The translations under genes were made by a program, and so were the position numbers. A stretch of DNA of 64,000 bases from positions 434,001-498,000 of the forward strand of contig NZ_JABWGO010000004.1 of the NCBI RefSeq assembly GCF_013363995.1, given 5' to 3'. Source of the stretch: Nonomuraea rhodomycinica (lineage in GTDB: Bacteria; Actinomycetota; Actinomycetes; Streptosporangiales; Streptosporangiaceae). The notes under the pieces are model-generated. The model did no database searches and was not told where the DNA came from. It saw nothing but the letters and a program-made list of their open reading frames with translations. This document shows positions 14,503 through 22,302 of this stretch, in pieces. How positions within the stretch are numbered: position 1 is the stretch's first letter; each line of letters begins with the position of its first letter.

Positions 14503-17500
14503 ATGAACGCCGATCGGACGCCGGCCCATGCCGGCGCGGCCCAGGGGCCGGTGGCGGAGAAGCCACGCGACGAGGACCTGCTGACCATGCCGGCCTCCTG
14601 GCTGCGCGTGCTCCATCCGCGGCGGGGCGGGGCGAAGGTCGCCGTGAAGCGGCCGGACCCGGGCGCGCCCGAACAACTCGCCGCGAAGCTGGACGAGCGG
14701 CGGCAGCAGCTCCTCGACTCGCTGGCGAGGTGCCGCGATGCGGAGCTGGCCACCGCGGGAGCGGCGTACCTGGCGGGGGAGCCCGCCGCCACGCCGCTGG
14801 GCGCGGCGGCGGTCGTCGCGTGCATGCCCTGGGACGCTCAGGAGCTGTCATGCCTGTTCGCCGACGCCTGGCTGGTCGGACGCGGCCTGGTGTTCGCGGC
14901 GCTGGCCGTGGCCGAACGGGCCTCGCTGGACCTCCACCAGGAGGGGGACGGCTGGACGATCCGGCGGATGGCCGCCGGCGAGGCCCCCGCCCACCTGTAC
15001 GGCTGGAACCGGCAGGAGCTCGCCAAGCGGGTCCGTGCCGTCCTCGCGACCGCGTCCGACGCCGAGTACGCCGAGGTCGTCGCGGCGCTGGCGGAGAGCC
15101 GCGAAGGCGGGCTCCACCACCGGGTGGCGGCCTCCTACCTGGCGCCGACCGAGACGGACTGGGTGGGGGCCGACTGCGCCGAGGTGAGCCGCGTCAACGC
15201 GCGGCTCGCCCTCGACCTGGTCGCCGCGGTCAGCACGCCGGAGCACGCCGAGCTGATCGCGGGCCACGCGGGCGGCTACTACGTGATGGGCTCCCTCGCG
15301 CTGCCCGCCACGATGGTCGACGGCATGGGCGAGGCGGCCGGTCCGGTGCTCGCCGGATGGTTCGACGACCTCTACGACTCGGGGAGCGAGCGGCGGCTGC
15401 TGGAGATGCTCGCCGAACTGCCGACCGACGCGGCGATGCGGGCGCTCCTCGACCGGATCGACCACAAGTACACCCAGCCGGCGCTGCTGCGCGCGGCGGC
15501 CCGCTTCCCGCGCCGGGCGATGCGGATGCTGGCCGCCACCCCCGGCAAGGTCGCGGACGCGCTGCTGCGCGCCCACGTGCTGACCCATCCCGACCTGGTG
15601 GCCGAGGTGCTGGAGAGCGCCGGCGACGCCGCCGCCGAGCGGATCGACAGGATCGCCGCGGCCGCGCCCGCCGCCGTCGCCCCGCTCGACGCCTTGCCCG
15701 AGGTGCTGGTCAGCCCGCCGTGGACGCGTCCGCGGAAGGCACGCAAGCCGGTCGTGATGAGCGGCCTGGTGTGTGCCGACGAGCCGGCCCTGGTGTGGGC
15801 GCCGGGGGAGCGGGACCGCTGGCATTCCGCCCCGCCGGAGCACGGCTCATGGGACGTCGGGCGCCAGGACTGGAAGAGGATCGCCCACTCGGTCGCCACC
15901 GAGCGGCGGGGCGGCTATGACGACCAGATCGCCCTGTTCGTCGCCGGGCCCGAGGAGCTGGCCAGGCCGCTGCTGCCGAAGTGGCACCCCGAGCTCTGGG
16001 GAGCCTCCGAGTGGATGCCGAGAGTGGTCGCCCGGTTCGAGCTGGCGGCGTTGCCCCTCGTGCTGGACAGCGCGCGGAGCAGCCCCGCCGCCCTCGCCCC
16101 GTCGCTGCTCCCGTTCGCCGCCCCGGAGATCGCCGTGCTGATGGCCGAGTGGCTGGCCCGGCTGAAGTCGGTGCGCGCCACCGCGCTGGCCTGGCTGGCC
16201 CGCCACCCCCGGGCGGCCGCCAGGGCGCTGATCCCGGCCGCGCTCGGCAAGGCGGGCGCGGCCCGGCGGCAGGCCGAGCAGGCGCTGATGGTGCTGGCCG
16301 CGGGCGGGAGCCGCGACGTCGTGGTGGAGGCCGCCGCGGGGTACGGCCCCGTCGCCGAGGCCGCGATCGCCGGCCTGCTCTCGGCCGACCCGCTCGACGC
16401 GCTGCCCGCCAGGCTTCCCGTGCTGCCCGAGTGGGCGGATGCCGCGATCCTGACGCCGATCGAGCTGCGCGGCGACGCCGGCGCGCTGCCGGCCGAGGCG
16501 GTCCGCCATGTGCTGACGATGCTGGCGATCTCCCGGCCCGGCGAACCGTACGCCGGTCTCGCCGTGGTCAAGGAGGTCTGCGACGGCCGCAGCCTCGCGG
16601 AGTTCGGCTGGTCGCTGTTCCAGCGCTGGCAGGCGGCCGGCCACCCGGCCAAGGAGAGCTGGATGATGGACGCGCTGGGACTGCTCGGCGACGACGAGAC
16701 CGTCCGGAGGCTGACGCCGCTGATCAGGACCTGGCCCGGTGAGGGCGGGCACGCGCGGGCGGTCGCCGGTCTGGACCTGCTGGCCCGCATCGGCTCCGAG
16801 GTCGCCCTCATGCACCTGCACGGCGTCGCCGAGAAGGCCAAGTTCGGCGGGCTCAAGAAGCGGGCCAGGCAGAAGCTGGACGAGGTGGCCGCCGAGCTCG
16901 GCCTGACGGCGCAGGAGCTGGCCGACCGGCTCGTGCCCGACTTCGGGCTGTCCGCCGACGGCAGCCTGACCCTCGACTACGGCCGCAGGCGGTTCGTCGT
17001 CGGCTTCGACGAGCAGCTCAAGCCGTACGTGGCCGACGCCGCCGGCAAGCGGCTGCGGAACCTGCCCAAGCCGGGGGCGAACGACGACCCGGAGCTCGCG
17101 CCCGCCGCCCACCAGCGCTTCGCCGGGCTGAAGAAGGACGTGCGGGCCGTGGCCGCCGACACCATCCGCCGGCTGGAGCAGGCCATGGTCGACCGGCGCC
17201 GCTGGAGCGGTGCCGAGTTCGGGCGGCTGCTCGTCGGCCACCCGCTGCTCTGGCACATCGTGCGGCGGCTGGTGTGGGGCGTCTACGATCCCGACGGCCG
17301 GCTCACGGGCGCTCTGCGCGTGGCCGAGGACCGCAGCTTCGCCGACGTCGGGGACGACACCCTGACCTTGCCCGACGAGGCCGTCGTCGGGGTGGCGCAC
17401 CCCCTGGAGCTGGGCGAGGACGTGGCCGCCTGGGCCGAGGTGTTCGCCGACTACGAGATCCTGCAGCCGTTCCCGCAACTGGGCCGGGAGACCTACGGCC

Positions 17501-17793
17501 GGGACGAGACGCTGCTGGAGGAGATCTTCACCGCCAAGATCCCCACCCGCGCGGTGCTCGGCCTCGAACGGCGCGGCTGGCGGCGTGGCACGCCGCAGGA
17601 CGCCGGTCTCCAGTTCTGGATCGAGCGGGACGTGCCCGACGGCAGGACCGTCACGGTCGGTCTCGAACCCGGCATCGCGGTCGGCTACGTCGACTTCGCC
17701 GACGAGCAGACCCTGACGGGCATCGACCTCCACGGCCTCCACCCGATCACCGTCTCCGAGATCCTGCGCGACCTACGGGAGATCACCCGATGA
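14503..17793 (+). CDS. yehI: DUF4132 (MolR/YehI-like) large protein
   Basis: 1096 aa, preceded by GGAGG 8 nt upstream of the ATG. Long alpha-helical, HEAT-like repeats (leucine/alanine-rich units with Pro turns) fill about residues 60-800. The DUF4132 signature is near 915-990 (LTGALRVAEDRSFADVGDDTL, DEAVVGVAHPLELG, FADYEILQPFPQLGRETY). E. coli YehI (MolR) is the reference; it is similar in size and lies in the same gene set. The role is unknown; a scaffold or substrate platform for the MoxR ATPase is a reasonable inference. It is the first gene of a five-gene operon and overlaps the next by ATGA. Confidence 0.8.
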   Translation: MNADRTPAHAGAAQGPVAEKPRDEDLLTMPASWLRVLHPRRGGAKVAVKRPDPGAPEQLAAKLDERRQQLLDSLARCRDAELATAGAAYLAGEPAATPLGAAAVVACMPWDAQELSCLFADAWLVGRGLVFAALAVAERASLDLHQEGDGWTIRRMAAGEAPAHLYGWNRQELAKRVRAVLATASDAEYAEVVAALAESREGGLHHRVAASYLAPTETDWVGADCAEVSRVNARLALDLVAAVSTPEHAELIAGHAGGYYVMGSLALPATMVDGMGEAAGPVLAGWFDDLYDSGSERRLLEMLAELPTDAAMRALLDRIDHKYTQPALLRAAARFPRRAMRMLAATPGKVADALLRAHVLTHPDLVAEVLESAGDAAAERIDRIAAAAPAAVAPLDALPEVLVSPPWTRPRKARKPVVMSGLVCADEPALVWAPGERDRWHSAPPEHGSWDVGRQDWKRIAHSVATERRGGYDDQIALFVAGPEELARPLLPKWHPELWGASEWMPRVVARFELAALPLVLDSARSSPAALAPSLLPFAAPEIAVLMAEWLARLKSVRATALAWLARHPRAAARALIPAALGKAGAARRQAEQALMVLAAGGSRDVVVEAAAGYGPVAEAAIAGLLSADPLDALPARLPVLPEWADAAILTPIELRGDAGALPAEAVRHVLTMLAISRPGEPYAGLAVVKEVCDGRSLAEFGWSLFQRWQAAGHPAKESWMMDALGLLGDDETVRRLTPLIRTWPGEGGHARAVAGLDLLARIGSEVALMHLHGVAEKAKFGGLKKRARQKLDEVAAELGLTAQELADRLVPDFGLSADGSLTLDYGRRRFVVGFDEQLKPYVADAAGKRLRNLPKPGANDDPELAPAAHQRFAGLKKDVRAVAADTIRRLEQAMVDRRRWSGAEFGRLLVGHPLLWHIVRRLVWGVYDPDGRLTGALRVAEDRSFADVGDDTLTLPDEAVVGVAHPLELGEDVAAWAEVFADYEILQPFPQLGRETYGRDETLLEEIFTAKIPTRAVLGLERRGWRRGTPQDAGLQFWIERDVPDGRTVTVGLEPGIAVGYVDFADEQTLTGIDLHGLHPITVSEILRDLREITR

Positions 17794-18866
17794 ACGAGCA
17801 CGTCCAGCGGCCCCCCGCCGAGGTCCGCCACGCCGGCGAACTGGCCCGGCTGCGGGACGACGACACCGACGACCGGCCGCCCGGCTGGGCGCTGAGCCTG
17901 CGCGCCGCCCGGCGCTTCGTCCTCGGGGACGAGAAGCTGGGCATCAGCCGCAAGTTCGTGGGTGATCCGTCACTGATCGACCGGTCCCTGGTCTCGCTCG
18001 CGACCAACCGCGGGCTGATGCTGGTGGGCGAGCCCGGCACGGCGAAGTCGCTGCTGTCGGAGCTGCTCGCCGCGGCGGTCAGCGGCACCTCCACGCTCAC
18101 GATCCAGGGCGGGGCGGCCACCACCGAGGACCAGATCAAGTACTCGTGGAACTACGCGCTGCTGGTCGCCGAGGGCCCGTCCCCCCGGTCGCTGGTGGCC
18201 GCCCCGCTGCTGCGCGGCATGGCCGAGGGCAAGGTGGTGCGCTTCGAGGAGATCACCCGGTGCCCGCTGGAGGTGCAGGACTGCCTGCTGTCGCCGCTGT
18301 CGGACCGGGTGCTCGCCGTACCGGAGCTGACCGGGCCGGAGTCGATGGTGTTCGCCCAGGAGGGGTTCACGGTCATCGCCACCGCCAACACCCGCGACCG
18401 CGGCGTCAACGAGATGAGCGCCGCGCTCAAGCGCCGCTTCAACTTCGAGACCGTCTTCCCGATCGCCGACTTCGACACCGAGCTGCACCTGGTGGAGCAG
18501 GAGGCCACCGCCCTCCTGAAGCGCTCGGGCGTCGGCGCGCCGCCCCGCCGGGACGTGCTGGAGGTCCTGGTCACCACGTTCCGGGAGCTGCGCGAGGGGC
18601 GGACCGCGCGCGGTGACGCCACCGACCGGCTGTCGGGGGTGATGAGCACCGCCGAGGCCGTCTCGGTCGCGCACGCCGTGGGGCTGCGCGGCTGGTTCCT
18701 GCGCCGGGAGCCCGGCACCGCCGCCGACCTGGTCTCCTGCCTGGCCGGCACGGCGGCCAAGGACAACCCGGAGGACCTGGCCAAGCTGCGCAGGTACCTG
18801 GAGCAGCGGCGGCGCGGAGACCAGTGGAAGGCCCTGTACGAGGCCCGTCACCTGCTGCCGGGCTGA
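17790..18866 (+). CDS. yehL: MoxR-family AAA+ ATPase, YehL type
   Basis: 358 aa starting in an ATGA overlap. Walker A is GEPGTAKS (about 75-82), Walker B is KVVRFEEIT (about 150), sensor 1 is VIATANTRDRG, with the arginine-finger region in SAALKRRFNFE. The C-terminal lid domain ends QWKALYEARHLLPG. MoxR ATPases work with vWA-domain proteins as chaperones that insert cofactors or remodel protein complexes. This one keeps its vWA partner two genes downstream. The residue order fits the YehL subfamily rather than RavA or CoxD. Cytoplasmic. Confidence 0.88.
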   Translation: MNEHVQRPPAEVRHAGELARLRDDDTDDRPPGWALSLRAARRFVLGDEKLGISRKFVGDPSLIDRSLVSLATNRGLMLVGEPGTAKSLLSELLAAAVSGTSTLTIQGGAATTEDQIKYSWNYALLVAEGPSPRSLVAAPLLRGMAEGKVVRFEEITRCPLEVQDCLLSPLSDRVLAVPELTGPESMVFAQEGFTVIATANTRDRGVNEMSAALKRRFNFETVFPIADFDTELHLVEQEATALLKRSGVGAPPRRDVLEVLVTTFRELREGRTARGDATDRLSGVMSTAEAVSVAHAVGLRGWFLRREPGTAADLVSCLAGTAAKDNPEDLAKLRRYLEQRRRGDQWKALYEARHLLPG

Positions 18867-18868
18867 CG

Positions 18869-21112
18869 ATGGCGGTCACGTTCCTCGGCGTGCGGCACCA
18901 CAGCCCCGCCTGCGCCCGGCTGGTCGCCGACACCATCCGCTCCGAACGGCCCGCGTACGTGCTGGTCGAGGGCCCGGCGGAGATGAACCCCAGGATGGAC
19001 GAGCTCCTGCTGGGACACGAGCTGCCCATCGCCGTCCACACCGGCTACCGCGACGCCGAACGACGGCACAGCTCATGGACGCCGCTGTGCGACTACTCCC
19101 CGGAGTGGATCGCGCTGACCGCGGGCCGTGACGTCGGCGCCGAGCTGCGCTTCATCGACCTGCCCGGCTGGCATCCGGCGCTGGCCGAGGTCCGCAACCG
19201 CTACGCCGACGCCGAGGCCCGCCACGGCGAGGTGACGGCGCGCCTGTGCCGCGCCTTCGCCGTGGACAACGTGGACGCGTTGTGGGACCACCTGTTCGAG
19301 GTCGAGCCGGCCGACGGGCTGGCCGAACGGCTGGCCACCTACTTCGACCTGGTGCGCGGCGACACGGAGGCCGGCCCGGAGGACGCCGCCCGCGAGGCGT
19401 ACATGGCGCAGTGGATCCGCGCGGCCGCCGCGGACGCGGGCGACCGGCCGGTGGTCGTGGTCACGGGCGGCTTCCACCGTCCCGCGCTGATGCGGCTGGC
19501 CGAGCACGGCGACCGGAGCTGGCCGGAGCCGCCGCGGCCGCCCGCGGACGCGGTCGTCGGCAGCTACCTGGTGCCGTACTCGTTCCGGCGGCTGGACGCC
19601 TTCGACGGCTACCAGGCGGGCATGCCGTCGCCGGGCTACTACCAGGACCTGTGGGAGTCCGGACCGGCCGAGGCCGCCCGCAGGCTCACCGAGGCGGTGA
19701 CGGCCCGGCTGCGTGCCCGGCGCCAGCCGGTGTCCACCGCGGACCTGATCGCCGCGCGGGCCACCGCCGACGGCATCGCGTCGATGCGCGGGCATCCGCT
19801 TCCGGCCCGGGTCGACGTGCTGGACGGCCTGGCGAGCGCGCTGGTCAGCGAGGCGATCGAGGTGCCGCTGCCCTGGGCGTCCCGTGGCCCGCTGGGGGCG
19901 GGCACCCATCCGGTGGTCGTGGAGATGATCGCGGCCCTCAGCGGTGAGCGGGTGGGCCGCCTGCATCCCTCGACCCCGCTGCCGCCGCTGGTCCACGCGG
20001 TTCTGGCGGTGCTGGGCGGTCCGGGGGAGGAACGGCTCGACCTCGGCGAGGAGGACGGTCGCGAGCGCAGCCGGTTGCTGCACCGGCTGCGGGTGCTCGG
20101 GATCCCGGGCGTCACGCGCACCTCGGGACCCGGCCCGGCCGGCGGCGGTGAGCTGGTCGAACGGTGGACGCTGACCGACTCCGACGACCGGCTGCCCGCG
20201 CTCATCGAGGCCGGCGGGTACGGCGTGGACCCGCAGGAGGCGGCGGCCGCCGTCCTCGCCGGACGGATCACGGGCGCCGACCTGGACCGGCTGGCCGAGA
20301 TCCTGTTCGACGCGGCGCTGTGCGGCATCGGCGAGCTGACCGGAAAGGTGCTCGACGACCTGGCGCGGGCGGTCGGCGCGGCGGCCGACCTCGGATCGCT
20401 GGGCCGCACGCTGGCCGTCGCCCTGGCGATGTGGCGCCACGACGACCTGTTCGGCACCGGCGGCGGCACCACGTCGGGCACCGTCGTCCGGGCCGCCGCC
20501 CGCCGGGCGCTGTGGCTGGCCGAAGGCGTGCGCGGCGGCCCCGCCCCGGCCGACCCGCGGCGCATCGGCGCCATGACCGCCGTCCGCGACGCCCTCCGGC
20601 ACGCCGGCCCGTCGCTCGGGCTGGACACGGACGCGGCGCTGGGCGTCGCCGACCGGCTCGCCGCCTGCCAGGAGGCGCCGCCCGACCTGCGGGGAGCGGC
20701 GCTGGGCCTGGGCTGGTCACTGCGGGGCACGGCCGCCGCCGACCCGGCCCGGGCGGTGCGCGGCGCGTTCGTCCCGGCGTGGGCCGGGGACTGGCTGGCC
20801 GGGTTGTTCGCGCTCGCCCGCGAGGAGGTCCTGCACGCCGCCGGCATGCTGGAGCTGCTCGACGAACTGGTCGGCGGGATGACCGAGCACGACTTCCTGG
20901 TGGCGCTGCCCGCGCTGCGCCAGGCGTTCGGCTTCTTCCCGCCGCGCGAACGGCACCTCATCGCCACCCGCCTGGTCGAGCGGCGGGCCGGCGGCGCTTC
21001 CGGCTGGGACCTGATGCGCCTGGACGCGGCGCCGGAGCTGGTGGCCGCCGGCATGGCACTGGACGAACGGGTCGAGGCGGCCCTGCGCCGGGAAGGACTG
21101 ATCACGTCATGA
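18869..21112 (+). CDS. yehM: DUF5682 (YehM-like) protein
   Basis: 747 aa from ATG 18869, 2 nt after the ATPase stop; an in-frame ATG at 18824 lies inside the ATPase gene and was rejected. The N-terminal 260 residues carry the conserved VTFLGVRHHSPACARLV and VLVEGPAEMN motifs and SSWTPLCDYSPEWIAL, an arrangement reminiscent of TraB/EreA-like His-containing folds. VVVTGGFHRPALMRLAEH (about 195-215) adds another conserved His. The rest is helical. The biochemical role is unknown; the conserved His/Glu pairs hint at an enzyme. It is always the companion of YehL-type MoxR genes, as here. Confidence 0.8.
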   Translation: MAVTFLGVRHHSPACARLVADTIRSERPAYVLVEGPAEMNPRMDELLLGHELPIAVHTGYRDAERRHSSWTPLCDYSPEWIALTAGRDVGAELRFIDLPGWHPALAEVRNRYADAEARHGEVTARLCRAFAVDNVDALWDHLFEVEPADGLAERLATYFDLVRGDTEAGPEDAAREAYMAQWIRAAAADAGDRPVVVVTGGFHRPALMRLAEHGDRSWPEPPRPPADAVVGSYLVPYSFRRLDAFDGYQAGMPSPGYYQDLWESGPAEAARRLTEAVTARLRARRQPVSTADLIAARATADGIASMRGHPLPARVDVLDGLASALVSEAIEVPLPWASRGPLGAGTHPVVVEMIAALSGERVGRLHPSTPLPPLVHAVLAVLGGPGEERLDLGEEDGRERSRLLHRLRVLGIPGVTRTSGPGPAGGGELVERWTLTDSDDRLPALIEAGGYGVDPQEAAAAVLAGRITGADLDRLAEILFDAALCGIGELTGKVLDDLARAVGAAADLGSLGRTLAVALAMWRHDDLFGTGGGTTSGTVVRAAARRALWLAEGVRGGPAPADPRRIGAMTAVRDALRHAGPSLGLDTDAALGVADRLAACQEAPPDLRGAALGLGWSLRGTAAADPARAVRGAFVPAWAGDWLAGLFALAREEVLHAAGMLELLDELVGGMTEHDFLVALPALRQAFGFFPPRERHLIATRLVERRAGGASGWDLMRLDAAPELVAAGMALDERVEAALRREGLITS

Positions 21113-22227
21113 CCGACCCCACCCTGGAACGGTGGCGTCTGCTGCTCGGCGAGCCCGGGGGCGCGTGCCTCGGCGGGCAGCGGCTCGACGCGGAGGCCGC
21201 CGCCCGCGACGCGGCCATGGACTGGCTCTACGGCCGCGACGACGACCTGCGCCGCCGGGGCGTACGGCGAGGCGGGACGGGCCCGTCGGCGCTGACCACC
21301 GTCGACTGGCTGGACGACATCACCCGGCTGTTCCCCAAGGAGACCGTCGAACGGCTGCACCGCGACGCGGTCGAGCGGTACGAGATCCACGACGTGGTGA
21401 CGGACCCGGACGTGCTGGCCCGCATCGAACCCGATCCGGCGCTGCTCAGGGCGGTGCTGCGGACCAAGCACCTGATGAACCCGCAGGTGCTGCGGCTGGC
21501 CCGGCGGATCGTGGAGCAGGTCGTCCGGCAGCTCGTGGACAAGCTCGCCACCGAGGTCCGGACCGCGTTCTCGGGCACCAAGGCGCGACGGCACAGCCGG
21601 ATGCGGCTGGCCCGCAACTTCGACGTGGTCAGGACCCTGCGCGCCAACCTCGGCCGCTACCAGCCCGCGACCGGCAAGGTGGTGATCGAGACCCCGTTCT
21701 TCTTCTCCCGCACCCGCCGCCACCTGGAGCAGTGGCAGGTGATCCTGCTCGTCGACCAGTCCGGGTCGATGCTCGGCTCGGTGATCCACTCGGCGGTCAC
21801 CGCGGCCTGCCTGTGGGGGCTGCCCGGGGTGCGCACCCACCTGGTCGCGTTCGACACCGAGGTGGTGGACCTGACGGCCGACGTCGACGACCCCGTGGAA
21901 CTGCTGATGAAGGTGCAGCTCGGCGGCGGCACCGACATCGCCCGCGCGGCGGCGTTCGGCGCGAGCCTGGTGGACCGGCCGCGCCGGGCGATCGTCGTGC
22001 TGATCTCCGACTTCTACGAGGGCGGCGATCCGCACCGGTTGGTGCACGTCGTGCGCGACCTGGTGGCGCAGGGCAGCAAGGTGCTGGGCCTGGCCGCCCT
22101 CGACGAGCAGGCCAACCCCGACTACGACCGGGCGCTGGCCCAGCGCCTGGCCGACGCCGGAGCCCAGGTGGGGGCGATGACGCCGGGTGAGCTGGCGTCC
22201 TTCGTCGCGGAGCACGTGGGCCGATGA
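21109..22227 (+). CDS. yehP: vWA-domain (YehP-like) partner of MoxR
   Basis: 372 aa, ATGA overlap with the upstream gene. The N-terminal 180 residues are a helical CoxE-like region. The vWA domain follows with a complete MIDAS: DQSGSM (about 210-215), the Thr in GGGTDIARA (about 275) and the Asp in VLISDFYEGG (about 300). It should bind Mg2+ and dock to the MoxR ring. The last 20 codons include the first copy of a 24-bp repeat that runs on into the next gene. Confidence 0.85.
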   Translation: MTDPTLERWRLLLGEPGGACLGGQRLDAEAAARDAAMDWLYGRDDDLRRRGVRRGGTGPSALTTVDWLDDITRLFPKETVERLHRDAVERYEIHDVVTDPDVLARIEPDPALLRAVLRTKHLMNPQVLRLARRIVEQVVRQLVDKLATEVRTAFSGTKARRHSRMRLARNFDVVRTLRANLGRYQPATGKVVIETPFFFSRTRRHLEQWQVILLVDQSGSMLGSVIHSAVTAACLWGLPGVRTHLVAFDTEVVDLTADVDDPVELLMKVQLGGGTDIARAAAFGASLVDRPRRAIVVLISDFYEGGDPHRLVHVVRDLVAQGSKVLGLAALDEQANPDYDRALAQRLADAGAQVGAMTPGELASFVAEHVGR

Positions 22228-22302
22228 GCGGCGGAGCACCTGGGCCGATGAGCGGCGGAGCACCCGGGCCGTCGAGCGGCGGAGCACCCGGGCCCATGAG
22301 AG
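22207..22302 (+). repeat. Four 24-bp repeats across the yehP/yehQ junction
   Basis: Units begin at 22207, 22231, 22255 and 22279, each opening with GCGGAGCAC and containing the (C/G)YGGGCC(G/C)ATGAG region. They straddle the ATGA overlap, so ATG recurs at 22224, 22248 and 22296 in the yehQ frame, and the purine-rich GGCGGAG before each could act as a ribosome site. Coding on both sides; looks like tandem duplication of the junction itself. Confidence 0.8.
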
